Source: Aradus depressus
Taxonomy: Eukaryota > Arthropoda > Insecta > Hemiptera > Aradidae
Length of the DNA: 64,000 bases
Assembly: GCA_963662175.1 (NCBI GenBank)
Contig: OY759214.1
Coordinates: 6,448,001-6,512,000, forward strand
Direction: 5' to 3'
The notes beneath the pieces were generated by a model, which ran no database searches, was not told where the DNA came from, and saw only the letters and a program-made list of their open reading frames with translations. How positions within the stretch are numbered: the stretch's first letter is position 1; each line of letters begins with the position of its first letter. Shown here one piece after another: positions 1 through 9,939 of this stretch. A program made the position numbers and the translations under genes.

Positions 1-700
1 AGATATAATACCAAAGATAACAAAACACCACAGAGAAAAGGACTGAAACTATTTTCTGCAACATGATTATAACCTTTTTTGATTTGTTTATAAATTATGA
101 AAAAAAGTTGTATTATAGACGGCAAAAACAAGGGTCGGACAAGCTCGTGATGCAGTAAATTGTTCCGACTGTCTTTTTCTTGGATTTGATGACCGACAAC
201 TTTTTTCAAGATTTTCAAAATTTGGTAAGGTAATGGAGCTTAAATTATTTTTTTATTTAAAATAAGAAAGTATTATTCAATTGACATGGTTGATATAAGA
301 ATTGCGTATTGTAGTGTGAAGTGTGGAGGCAGACTGGTGTTGATCATTGATCGGCCCTCAGGTTGCAGGTTCCTCTCTGAATAGTGTGCCAGGGGACCTA
401 GCATCTAGTGTAGATAGGGGCTGAGTGACACCTCAATGCCCCCCCCGGCAAACTTTTATAGCTGTTATCTGTGCCCCTTCCGACACGTCACAGCCCCAAC
501 CAACCCTCTCCCTAGCCGCTCTTCTCTGTTCTAAGGGTCCCTTCATAAATTACCAAATGCAATTTTTGAATATTTTTGACCCCCCCCCCCTCCTCCTCCC
601 CGAATAAATATACAGGAACTAGCTTTTTGCACGTTCTGGCATGAATGAGTTCTATTGAACAATGACGCTTTAAGATTGAAATGAAACTGGGAAGAAAACA
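1..700. other. AT-rich stretch without a recognised gene
   Basis: No convincing coding sequence or structured repeat is visible. Short poly-C runs lie near 437-444 and 582-592, and the short open frames across them have low-complexity composition. Confidence 0.5.
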
Positions 701-704
701 ATTC

Positions 705-901
705 TGAGCATGCCGTCCATCGGATGGGACGTTAAACGATGGTCCTGAGCCTGTGCGTTTCAAGACATTCTACCCTGAGAAACTAAACGCTGGTTAGTGA
801 CTGCCATAGTAGAGTCGGACTCATGTCCAATGAAGCGACGAAGTACTATGTAGTAGTAGGCGATATGACCTCGTAATTAAAGCTCGGGCATGCGTCACAA
901 A
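705..901 (+). repeat. SINE-A fragment (body and 3' part)
   Basis: It carries the SINE-A body blocks in order: GCCGTCC...GGATGGGACGTTAA, the AGAGTCGGACTCATGTCC block, GTAGTAGGCGATATGACC, and the terminal GGGCATGCGTCA. The tRNA-like head is missing. It lies tail to tail with the next copy, about 18 bases away. Confidence 0.75.
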
Positions 902-918
902 AATTAGTTAGTTATTGT

Positions 919-1101
919 GGTTCATGCCCGGGCTTTAATTACGATGTCATATCTACTACTACCAGAGCGCTCTTTCGTCACTCTAGTGGCCATGAGCCTA
1001 ACTCTACTGTGGGAGTTTTGTCTACTCAGGTTTTGGTCTTTAATGAGTACCTGACATGGCACAGGGCCAGAACCATGGCTCCCGAAGGATGGCGTGCTCA
1101 C
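919..1101 (-). repeat. SINE-A fragment, opposite orientation
   Basis: Reverse-strand copy of the same SINE body, starting with the tail block TCATGCCCGGGCTTTAA and ending at GGCGTGCTCA. With the previous fragment it forms an imperfect inverted repeat of nearly 400 bases. Confidence 0.75.
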
Positions 1102-1183
1102 AAAAAGAAAAACAACTATTTTGGTTGCTGTTTTTTTTCTTATAATTTTTATTAATACATTCAACATGTATGAAATCAGGGGG

Positions 1184-1375
1184 CCATGGTGGCCGTGCGG
1201 GCTAGAGCGTAAGGCTTTGGTCACATTGTCTCACCATGGTTTGCGGGTTCGAATCCCGTCCGGGAGTGAGTTTTATTTCGTAGATAGAACTCCCTCCCAG
1301 GGCCATGGATGTCTAGATAACTAGTCTAACTAGATAACACATTGACATGGCTAATATGCATTGTACATAAGGCCA
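1184..1375 (+). repeat. SINE-B, tRNA-derived, second family
   Basis: The 5' part resembles a tRNA of the Ser/Leu type: GGTGGCCGTGCGGGCTAG fits the A-box region and GGGTTCGAATCCCG at 1245-1258 is a good B box. A unique body of about 110 bases follows, ending ATGGCTAATATGCATTGTACA and an A-rich run. A second copy with the same head, body and end lies at 29143-29335 on the other strand, so this is a dispersed tRNA-derived element and not a tRNA gene. Confidence 0.65.
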
Positions 1376-1999
1376 AAAAAAAATAAAAATAAATATTTTC
1401 TGTAATAACTTAAATTCTTTATTCTCAAATTCAACAATAACATTTAGAATAATAATAACAATATTTATTTCCGTTTATAAAAGCGTAATTAGGTAGGTCA
1501 TATCAAAGATACAGGGCTGCTGTAGGGACCAACACAGGGCCCACAATAGGCCTACTCTGGCCGCGGTGACACAAATCGAAAAAAAAAAAAAAATTAGATA
1601 GGTCATACAATCCTATACATCAAAGTAGATTATAAATAATAATATACATCAACCGACATTAAATCTTAGAATACAAACACTTATGAGATTAATAACAATA
1701 TATACTTACATATTTTTTAAAAATAAATAATAGAAGATAAATGAATTTCAAACGCTCAACACATTAGGTACCATTTATATTCTACATATTTTGTATTTAT
1801 ATTCCTTTAAGATAAATCCTATTTCAGGACGATATTTCAGTGCGATCATGGGCACCTTCTTCAGGTCACAAAGAGCGAAATATAGAAAGAAGAAAAAGAG
1901 AGGGCAGAATAAAACAAAAATATATAAATAAACAAATAGCAGATAAGTAAATAGCACATTATATGCAAAAAAAATGTTAAACATACATATATATGTTAC
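1376..1999. other. AT-rich stretch without a recognised gene
   Basis: Contains A-runs and AT-rich sequence. The segment 1845-1880 (GGCACCTTCTTCAGGTCACAAAG) resembles a repeat end but has no partner I can identify in the window. Confidence 0.4.
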
Positions 2000-2019
2000 G
2001 GGTAATGTGTACATTACCC
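2000..2019. repeat. 20-bp palindrome GGGTAATGTGTACATTACCC
   Basis: Imperfect self-complementary 20-mer. The identical sequence recurs at 2916-2935, and related TACATTACCC pieces lie near 2636, 2898 and 2944. The hAT-like element sits between the two copies. Confidence 0.6.
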
Positions 2020-2026
2020 GGGTATT

Positions 2027-2639
2027 GTATACATTAGGGTGGTCGTGAAAAGAAAAAGTTCGATTTTTCAAAGTCCCCATCCAAATTCTTGTGTAGTTTG
2101 ACGAAAAAAAATTTTGTGAATTTTTTCAGATTTTTTTTGAATGAATTAACCTGGCCCTGTGGGCGGTCAAAGTTTAACACGTGTTTTAAATGGGGTTTTT
2201 GAACATTTACATATTTTTAAGGGTAGGTCTTAGTATTTTTAATATAAAAATCTAAAAATACATGGATTATGGGTTTTCGTTTTTGAAAACGAATTTCATA
2301 TTAAACCATTTTTTTTTTTTGACAGTCACATTTCCCAAAAAACTCGTACAAAAATGATAAAAATTTTCGAATCGATGATTCATTTTAATGAATTATTAAT
2401 TTTTTAATATGAAATTCGTTTTCAGCGACCCCGAAAACCCATAATGCATGTATTTTTAGATTTTTATATTAAAAATACTAAGACCTACACTTAAAAATAT
2501 GTAAATGTTCAAAAACCCCATTTAAAACACGTGTTAAACTTTGACCGCCCACAGGGCCAGGTTAATTCATTCAAAAAAAATCTGAAAAAATTCACAAAAA
2601 ATCGAACTTTTTACTTTTTACGACCACCCTAGTATACAT
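2027..2639. mobile_element. hAT-like fold-back MITE with 8-bp target duplication
   Basis: Element 2035-2631 starts TAGGGTGGTCGT and ends with the inverted form ACGACCACCCTA. The inverted arms extend for over 200 bases each (for example ACACGTGTTTTAAATGGGG near 2178 and its complement near 2516) around a short centre near 2310-2390. GTATACAT flanks it at 2027-2034 and 2632-2639. An 8-bp duplication with this kind of terminus suggests a non-autonomous hAT-type transposon. No transposase is encoded. Confidence 0.7.
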
Positions 2640-2915
2640 TACCCACCAAGGATGGGTAAAGCCCGATGAAAACTACGTATTACGTAGTAATACAAGGCAA
2701 CTAATAGGTAAGGCAAATGAAATATCACAAACAAAACTAGAAAGACGAGCAAGGCAAATCGACTGAAGAAAGAAGAGAAAGAAAGAGGAAGCGAGATTGT
2801 GAGGATGACGAGATAAGGAGAATATCTCACAATACCCAAACACCTCTGGCTAATGTACACACTACCCAATTTTAGTGTGTTTTTATTCAGTTTTTGCACA
2901 TTACCCACATCGATA

Positions 2916-2935
2916 GGGTAATGTGTACATTACCC
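2916..2935. repeat. Second copy of the 20-bp palindrome
   Basis: Identical to 2000-2019. The intervening 2640-2915 is otherwise unassigned AT-rich DNA. Confidence 0.6.
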
Positions 2936-3175
2936 AATTTTGACATTACCCATAACATATATATTCAGGGAATATGATGTTTTTGTTGCAACACTGGTAT
3001 TGTTAGTAGTGATCTTTAAAAAAAGATCATTTAGGATCAAATATGATCCAGGAAGGATTGGGATTTTTTCCATAGAAAATAATTTATTAAAGAACTTTAA
3101 TTTTCATTGAAAAAATTGCAGCTTATAAAGAAATGTAATTTGTTTAATTATGCATTATAATAATCCTAAAAATTG

Positions 3176-3436
3176 TATAATTGAGGGGGTTAGAAGCAAA
3201 GGGATGTAAGTGACAAAAATGTCTTTTCGAGATAATTACCTTCAAAGTTATAGTAACATCGTAAATTTAGGTATTACCCAGGTATTTTCCACTAGTAACA
3301 GCATTACTGGTACTAACAATGGTTCTGACCATTAGCCAGTAGTCAGGGTAGGTGTCAAGGAAGATGTTAACACACATATCTCTATTTCAGCCGAATTGTC
3401 ACTTACATCCCTTTGCTTCTAACCCCCTCAATTATA
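3176..3436. mobile_element. Small inverted-repeat element (MITE)
   Basis: A terminal inverted repeat of about 40 bases, TATAATTGAGGGGGTTAGAA... continuing AGCAAAGGGATGTAAGTGACA, is at 3176-3216 and in inverted form at 3396-3436. The 180-base interior is non-coding. The TATAA at the outer edges may include a TA duplication. The superfamily is not determined. Confidence 0.65.
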
Positions 3437-3580
3437 TATTATGATAATAAAGGAAGCAAGTTTATTATATATTTAAATGTTATCACATTTTTGGGTTGTG
3501 TAAGAAGATTCTGAATTTATACAATAACAATGTTCACAGCTTTACAATTCTTCCATTTATTTTTTTTTATAAGCTAGCAA

Positions 3581-3892
3581 TTATACTCCCGTCATCAATA
3601 TCCATAATTTATTTGTTAATCTTAATTGTAAATAATAAAAAAAAGTTAACGAAAAGCTCGTTCCACCGAAGTTACAGTCACTTGTATAACAACTGTGACC
3701 ATAAAGTATAACTTTATCCTTATCAACCAAAACATATTTCCCACAAATTCCTCTCCGAGCAGCACTGTTGATTATAAATGAACCCAGATACTGCTGACGT
3801 CCTACCAAAGGGATGTCCAACATATTTTTTTTCACACATATTTCTTTGTTGTTTGGGTTGTCCTTTATTTTATTACAGAGAGCTACATCCAT
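3581..3892 (-). CDS. Unrecognised 103-codon reading frame
   Basis: Reads from an ATG on the minus strand. The first 80 codons have mixed, non-repetitive composition unlike the low-complexity frames elsewhere: four cysteines (about residues 6, 19, 50 and 69) plus one near 74, a short motif CGKYVLVDKDKV and then YGHSCYTSDCNFGG. The last 20 residues (LTFFYYLQLRLTNK) look like read-through into AT-rich sequence, and a possible splice donor GTGGAAC follows the TSDCNF codons. No signal peptide is clear. I do not recognise a family. It could be one exon of a small gene, a repeat-borne frame or chance. About 120 bases upstream of the ATG on the same strand lies TATAAATAAAATG, which could be chance. 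Confidence 0.22.
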   Translation of the reverse strand: MDVALCNKIKDNPNNKEICVKKNMLDIPLVGRQQYLGSFIINSAARRGICGKYVLVDKDKVILYGHSCYTSDCNFGGTSFSLTFFYYLQLRLTNKLWILMTGV

Positions 3893-4514
3893 TTAAAAAA
3901 AAAAAGTTCAATTATTGTGTGTCTGTCCTCGGTTACAAATCACAAGTTTCACACCTCCAAAAATGATCAAAGATTTTATAAGACTGGCACCGATTTGCAA
4001 TTACTAGCTACGTTGACCACCGCTGCTCGGCCTAACATTTTATTTATACCAAAACAAAAAACAACATTGCCTTCTTCCGGGATTTGAAGGACTCATTTCC
4101 ATATGAGTGATTGAAAATTGCAACGTCATAAGTGTATTGTCGAAGAATTGCCTAGGATTCGCATGAGATATATTATGAGAAAAAGTTAAAGTTCTCCTAT
4201 AAATCTAACAATTTGTTTCGCTTTTTTTACTTAAAATATGTAAAAAACATTTAATGAATTTCTGCCGGTTGGAGAATGTATAAGGTAAATAAAAATATGT
4301 CGACTTGCTGTTGAAATTTTAAGATTGAAGATAATATCATGCGAAATCCGTTGAAAATATACTACAAAAAAACTTTAACCGGAAGACGTATTTTTGCTTA
4401 CGTTATAACTTTTTATTACTGTAATGATCAGTGATGTAGTTTTTGATTGCGTCATTGTCCATGAATAAAGTGTTGAATTATCATTATCATATGTGATAAT
4501 AAGATGTGGGATGA
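3893..4514. other. Unassigned stretch
   Basis: AT-rich, no coding or clear repeat structure seen. Part (about 4300-4440) resembles the wording of the diffuse repeat at 37.5-38.0 kb, but I cannot align it reliably. Confidence 0.35.
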
Positions 4515-4828
4515 GATTTCTCATAGAAATAAAAAACGTTGTCTTCCCATTGTTTTATTTTAGACCAGAACCGGTTTTCGACGCACCAGCGTCATCATCA
4601 GTGGTTCATCTATGATAGAATAATAAAATACATATAATATACAACACATACCCTCACAGCACAGCGGTTAAAGGTGGTTGGCCAGTCGTCCTTTAACCGC
4701 TGTGTTGTCTGGGTTGTATTGTATTATTCTATCATAGATCAACCACTGATGCTTTGAAAACCAGTTCTGGTCTAAAATAAAACAGTGGGAAGACTACGTC
4801 TTTTATTTCTATGAGAAATATCATTATA
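4515..4828. mobile_element. Fold-back Penelope-type terminal repeat (family X)
   Basis: Left arm about 4515-4680 and right arm about 4690-4828 are inverted copies. Shared blocks include TTCTCATAGAAATAAAA, GTCTTCCCA, TTTTATTTTAGACCAGAAC, ATCTATGATAGAATA and, at the centre, CAGCGGTTAAAGG. Further copies occur at 28.5 kb and 29.8 kb. It encodes nothing. I assign it to Penelope-like terminal repeats by its inverted pairing and its hammerhead-like core. The assignment is inference. Confidence 0.55.
4564..4605 (-). ncRNA. Hammerhead-ribozyme-like motif, family X left arm
   Basis: Read on the minus strand: ACCA, then the core CTGATGA (4595-4601), one extra T, a 5-bp hairpin GACGC/GCGTC with loop TGGT (4580-4593), GAA, the self-complementary AACCGGTT (4569-4576), C, then TGGT pairing with the opening ACCA. 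This gives helix I (4 bp), helix II (5 bp) and a minimal helix III (AA/TT around CCGG, or longer in a dimer). The deviation from canonical form is the extra base before helix II. The equivalent motif in the right arm near 4743-4760 has lost helix II. Confidence 0.5.
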
Positions 4829-5244
4829 ATTAAATGGTATAATATCGCCCTTTCGTCACTCTCCCCATACGGGATGAGATCCAGGAATTCATTCTTTCTC
4901 ATTGTTCATTCGACTGCAAACGATGCCGACGATTTTATTAAACATGCGTGAATATACAATATGTTATTTTCTAGGCAAAGTTATCTACAAAATTTTTATA
5001 GGCGTTATTTGATTAACATTTTTTTCTACAATTTTCTACCATCTCATCAAATAAGGATTTTTTTCCACAATGATATTAATGACTTTCCACATTTCCAAAA
5101 TTGATTCTTGATCCAATTCATTTTTCAGTCATCCCCTTTCGCCTTAACGTGTACCTGCAGACTCGAAATGATCGCTTAGCGTTCTATCTGAAGGACGGCG
5201 TGCTCAAAGTTGTATCTTTTGAGACATAGAGATAAGGATAAAGG
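4829..5244. other. Unassigned stretch with SINE-A scraps
   Basis: Short SINE-A-like pieces appear near 4850 (CCCTTTCGTCACTCT) and 5190-5205 (GAAGGACGGCGTGCTCAA). No gene is seen. Confidence 0.35.
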
Positions 5245-5530
5245 TAGAGGTAAGTACTTACATCAGCGATGATTGCTTCCTTAGCACCTGTTCAGAAAGT
5301 TGATTCAGAGCGTGATTCCACAAGTTCAAAGGGCACTTGAAGGGCCTCCGCCAACCTCCTTTATTAGGGCGGTAGGGCAGGCAGTCGTCACGTTTTTCCT
5401 CCACCAGTCGCAGTCCTTCCTACGTCTTCACGCAGAAGGACGACGGAGCTCTCCACCTACGATACACTACTTTGCGGTCCGACTCAGGGAGTCTGGTGTT
5501 CCATCTGCACCACTCTATAAAATATAAGTA
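5245..5530 (+). other. Possible non-coding or broken exon region
   Basis: A consensus donor, GAGGTAAGTACTTAC, lies near 5247-5261, and a less AT-rich segment follows with a 75-codon open frame (5300-5527). The frame has no recognisable domain. I list it only because composition changes here. Confidence 0.15.
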
Positions 5531-5569
5531 TTTGCTTTTATTATTTTATTAATTTTTCCTTCCCCAGGT

Positions 5570-5800
5570 AGGTATGGAGGAAGTTGGGTAATCGGTCAGA
5601 AAATCGAAGTTGACTTTTCACCAGAATTAGAATAGTTTATGTCTGTCGTGTGTCTGTGAACACGATAACTCCCGATATTTATCTGTGTATCCAGAGAGAA
5701 CCTTCTAAGGACAACACCTACTGATTTTCAGCCAAATCGATCTAAGAGAACGAGGGGATGGGGGGGGGGGGGGGGGGGCTCGTCTGAGGGAGACGTAACA
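5570..5800 (+). repeat. Family R fragment with poly-G run
   Basis: Contains the R blocks GAACACGATAACTCCCGAT and GATTTTCAGCCAAATCGATC. It runs into about 20 G at 5760-5779. Confidence 0.55.
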
Positions 5801-5958
5801 GATAAAATTCCATATCCCACAGAAGTGACATCTATCAATTTTCTGAATGAAAACTGACATAATTGCAGAGATATTGTGAAATAATTCAAATGGACTTGAA
5901 AAATAAAATAAAACTGGTTTATTTAATATGTTGTCTAATTTCACTAACTATATATACA

Positions 5959-5994
5959 TGGGAGTACTTTCGGTATTTCTACCATCCTCAGCCA
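5959..5994 (-). ncRNA. Hammerhead-like motif, element 1 left arm
   Basis: Inverted copy of the motif at 7603-7638: the CTGAGGA core is at 5985-5991 on the minus strand, followed by the same 4-bp hairpin and GAAAGTACTC. Same helices as the right-arm copy. Confidence 0.45.
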
Positions 5995-6313
5995 AAAGCA
6001 TAAGAGATAAGACTAAGTTAATTTTCAGAATGTCAGCCTCTCGAGGAACCCATTACCCTCCCTACTGGTGTTCCCCATGACGTCAGACATTCCTAACTAA
6101 GCTAAATTGTCAAGCTGTGAGATATTTTATGACAAGGCGGTCCCCATATTTCAAATGTGTGACCCCTTCTAAGATCTAGGTATAAAGCATTAACAATGAA
6201 CATGCGAATAATATAACATTAACAAATCAAAAATAATTGGTTCCAGTTACAACTTAATTAAAATTATTATACTGTAAATTATATAAATATATCTATTGGC
6301 AAGATTCAGATAA

Positions 6314-6353
<40 letters not shown>

Positions 6354-6510
6354 TAAATTCTATGTATATTTAAACGTACCTGTGCACATCGACTGGAGGG
6401 TCATATTATTGGTGACAGTAAAGGGGAATATTTTAGATTGGTTTGGTCGTTCATACAATTTCCATTTTTTAAAGTTCTGTTTATTTCTAATATTTCTAAT
6501 GAGTTGAGCA

Positions 6511-7188
6511 ATGTGCTTTTTTCTGTCAATACCACTAAACGTGACAGACAGAAACAAAGAAATAGATATAATCAACAACATAGCCATAAAAAACGGATAC
6601 AAACAACATACAATAGAAAAAATTAGAAAAAAAGTAACCAACAAAATCAATTTAAAAGATATCTCCAAACTAGACATAATAAACACAACAGAAACAAAGA
6701 AATGGGTAAGCTTACCCTATTACGGGAAAATTTCTGAACAAATAGGCAATATTCTTAAAAAAGAAAACTTCAAAGTTAGTTTCAGAACAAATAGGACACT
6801 TTACAAACACCTTAACAATACGAAAGACCGAATAAAAACAGAAGAAAAGAGTGGGGTTTATCAATTAAATTGCAACTCTTGCAACCTAATCTATACAGGA
6901 CAAACTGGGAGACAATTCAAACAAAGACTCAAAGAACATATATCAGAAATAGATACTAACATGGACACAACACACAACATAACAAAATCAACATTTGCAC
7001 AACACATCAACCAACACAAACATACGTTTGATAAAGACACAGGCATAAAATACCTTCATTTCTGCGAAAAAAGCACATTGCTCAACTCATTAGAAATATT
7101 AGAAATAAACAGAACTTTAAAAAATGGAAATTGTATGAACGACCAAACCAATCTAAAATATTCCCCTTTACTGTCACCAATAATATGA
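6511..7188 (+). pseudogene. Penelope-like GIY-YIG endonuclease domain, 5'-truncated
   Basis: The 225-codon frame matches the C-terminal third of a Penelope-like polyprotein. Before the domain, WVSLPYYGKISEQIGNIL (about 65-82) is the usual linker motif. The nuclease core has GVY at 115-117 and YTG at 128-130 in place of GIY and YIG, CNSC at 121-124, the arginine-bearing GRQFKQRLKEH at 133-143, histidines at 165, 169 and 171, and a glutamate-rich SLEILEI near 193-199 where the catalytic Glu is expected. In this family the enzyme nicks target DNA for target-primed reverse transcription. The reverse transcriptase domain is missing, and the first dozen codons come from the inverted left arm, so the ATG is probably not the native start. 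The nuclease part is otherwise uninterrupted. The residue assignments are my reading and were not aligned. Confidence 0.8.
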
Positions 7189-7235
7189 CCCTCCAGTCGA
7201 TGTGCACAGGTACGTTTAAATATACATAGAATTTA

Positions 7236-7283
<48 letters not shown>

Positions 7284-7602
7284 TTATCTGAATCTTGCCA
7301 ATAGATATATTTATATAATTTACAGTATAATAATTTTAATTAAGTTGTAACTGGAACCAATTATTTTTGATTTGTTAATGTTATATTATTCGCCTGTTCA
7401 TTGTTAATGCTTTATACCTAGATCTTAGAAGGGGTCACACATTTGGAATATGGGGACCGCCTTGTCATAAAATATCTCACAGCTTGACAATTTAGCTTAG
7501 TTAGGAATGTCTGACGTCATGGGGAACACCAGTAGGGAGGGTAATGGGTTCCTCGAGAGGCTATCATTCTGAAAATTAACTTAGTCTTATCTCTTATGCT
7601 TT

Positions 7603-7638
7603 TGGCTGAGGATGGTAGAAATACCGAAAGTACTCCCA
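7603..7638 (+). ncRNA. Hammerhead-like motif, element 1 right arm
   Basis: TGG (7603-7605), core CTGAGGA (7606-7612), one extra T, helix II GGTA/TACC (7614-7617 with 7622-7625) closed by a GAAA tetraloop, GAA (7626-7628), minimal helix III AG/CT around TA (7629-7634), C at the expected cleavage position (7635), then CCA pairing with the opening TGG. Hammerheads with two-pair helix III are known from animal repeats. Activity is not shown. Confidence 0.48.
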
Positions 7639-7708
7639 TGTATATATAGTTAGTGAAATTAGACAACATATTAAATAAACCAGTTTTTTTTTTATTTTTC
7701 AAGTCCAT

Positions 7709-8440
7709 ATCAATTTTCTGTGAAATGTATAGAAGGAAAGAAGGAGACCAGAGAAGTGGGGCTGGACTTAAACGGTCGATTGGATTTCGAGGGAGAGCAA
7801 AAACGTAGTTCATTAATTTTTGCTGGGGAAGTACATAGTCGGAAAATCACCGATGATTTTTTAAATTATTTCCCCAGCTATATGAAGTATAGGCGAAGTT
7901 ATGTAATCGATGAGAAATTTTATATTTTCCAACTTCCTAATTTCAAAAATGATTGGTGAATCGCCGGCAATGTACTTCCCCAGAGCGAATTAATCAACAA
8001 ATTTTTTGCACTCCTTTTGAAATAATTTTACTAAGTTGATTATAAATCAAAAGGTTTCTTACTAAAGGTCTTCTGAATCATCATACTAAATCTTGTGTTG
8101 AAGCATTCGTTGCTTACATAATTATTAGATTCTTTGGGTATTCCTCTCCTCAGAGCCTCTTTACTTAAGGCGATTCGGCTGCAAATTGATAGATGTCGTC
8201 CCTTGAGTTATCGCGTTCACAAACACAGTAAAGGGGGAGTTATATAATCGATCACAAATTCTAAATATCTATTTGTGGGCGTGTAATGTGTCTGTTAACA
8301 CATCCTACTATCCATAACGTATCGACACGAATTTTTTGTGTTTATCCAGAACCCCATAAGGACACAATATATGATTTTTCAGGGATAGCTACCAAAAAGA
8401 AGGGAGATAAGTTAAACCCAAATTGAGGGATGTCTTTTCT
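7709..8440 (+). repeat. Family R copies, partly rearranged
   Basis: Contains the R end block GCTGGGGAAGTACAT (7820-7834), then the R start block TTCCCCAGCTATATGAAG (7870-7887) and internal blocks TATCGACACGAATTTT and CATAAGGACACAATA (8315-8370). An opposite-oriented piece lies at about 8140-8220. No coding potential. Confidence 0.5.
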
Positions 8441-8682
8441 GGCCCAGCCTCTACGGAACATGGCCACTGCCTCATTCTCTCATTTGGAGGTAGATTCTGT
8501 TGACGAGTTCCTTTATTCATCTGAACCGGTTCACTGCCACTGTTGACGTCGTCTATGTTAATCCTGCCCTGCCTCATCCATATTGCTCCTGGATCTGCTC
8601 CTCCCATCAACTTTCATGAGTCTCTTTATCATAAAATAGCACTCAATGAGGACAAACAAATAAAAATAGAAAATATATATTA

Positions 8683-8870
8683 ACTAGCAGGATGCCCAGC
8701 ATTGCCTGGTTAGTAACATTAAAACAGATTAGTATCTGATAAATGATTTTAGATATGTTTACATTTTCAATGATTTAGGTATTTAGATTCAGGATTTATT
8801 TATATTCAGTGATAGGGGTGTCATTTACCAGGCACCTGCATTAGATTATGTGCAATGTCCGGGCAAAGAA
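8683..8870 (+). repeat. Family S fragment
   Basis: Shares CTAGCAGGATGCCCAGCATT, GTGTCATTTA and GCATTAGATTRTG blocks with 26665-26830. Non-coding and unclassified. Confidence 0.45.
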
Positions 8871-9159
8871 TGAAAAAAAATTATGTCACAATATCAATAC
8901 TATTCCTAAAATAATTATTTAGATTATAATGGCTGCTAACATTACCGAAATTTTTTGAAAATGTGATCATTCAAAAGACAGCATTCATTTTATGTTTTGG
9001 TAACTCCACAATAATTGTGGAGACAATTATTGTGGGACAATTATTGTCCCATCCATTTGGTTTGGATAGGAGTTTGTTTATTATCTGTATGTAGTTCGTA
9101 AGTGTGCGTTTTGTAATTTTTGTAAATTACCGATCCCCAAAAGCCTACCAAATTGTGAA

Positions 9160-9800
9160 ACCGGCTATGTTCTTCCTTAACAATGCTTAGTCAATTGCGT
9201 TTCCGCTCTCCCTCCAAAGCCAATCGACCATTTTGCCTAAAACTCAATATTTGACTTGCACTGTGCCTTCTGAATCTTCAAACTACATTTCGTGTCGTAT
9301 ATATTATTTACAACGGCAGTTATTAGTGTATTCAAGTCCAGCCCCTCTTCTCTGGTCCCTTCTTCCCTTCGACTGGTTTCGCGGAAAATTAATATATGCC
9401 GTCCTTATGGGGTTTTGAATCTAAATGTAAAATTTCAATAGGGGCTCTCATACTGAAATTTGTGTCTATAAATTCATTACATTGGCAGTTATTGAAGTTT
9501 TTGAATTGAGGCTCCGATGCCCCTACCGTTCTGCCGATTCTGCTGAAAATTAATGTGTGTCGTCTTTATGTGGTTTGGAATTCACATATAAATTTCATGT
9601 GGATACATTCATTCTATCGGCAGTTATTAGAGTTTTCATGTTGAAGCTCGCCCCTAATTCATCCCTTTCTTTTGGTCGATTTGTCTGAAAAACGATAGAT
9701 GTCGTCTTTAGAAGGTTTTGGATACACATATAAAATTTCGTGTCGATACATTCATTCTATCGGGAGTTATCGTGTTCACAGAAACGCAGGTATAGACAGA
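9160..9800 (-). repeat. Family R copy, minus strand
   Basis: Three successive degenerate sub-repeats built from GCTGAAAATTAATGTGTGTC, GAAATTTATATGTGAATTC-like and TTCATTCTATCGGCAG blocks. Ends at the AGAAACGCAGGTATAGACAG block. The period between sub-repeats is roughly 110-150 bases. Confidence 0.6.
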
Positions 9801-9939
9801 ATTGTTTTTTCATATATGGATGCTAAATGTCGGAAAATATGAAATTCAGTCAGAAACTCAGCATCGAATTTTTGACCGAAGACATAACTTTCCAATGATT
9901 AATAGAGTCGACAGTATCTTTTCAATGTTGATGGAAATC

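Larger units (their letters stand above)
5890..7708 (+). mobile_element. Penelope-like element 1 with inverted long arms
   Basis: Left arm 5890-6523 and right arm 7065-7708 are near-identical inverted copies of about 640 bases, each containing an (AT)n tract (6319-6350 and 7233-7280). The right arm includes the 3' end of the endonuclease frame and the terminal repeat. The unique centre (6524-7064) holds the rest of the frame. Inverted terminal repeats and a GIY-YIG endonuclease are hallmarks of Penelope-like retroelements. The reverse transcriptase part is absent, so the copy is 5'-truncated and not autonomous. Few arm differences are visible, which suggests a young insertion or recent arm homogenisation. 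Confidence 0.75.

Noticed and set aside
2240..2420. Possible hidden gene in the centre of the hAT-like element
   Set aside because: No frame longer than a few dozen codons, and the sequence is mostly inverted arm.
5300..5527. 75-codon frame as a gene
   Set aside because: No domain, no acceptor/donor pair bounding it, and family R starts right after. Kept only as a low-confidence region.
6360..6686. Minus-strand 108-codon frame with hydrophobic stretches
   Set aside because: It is the antisense of the Penelope-like arm and coding region.
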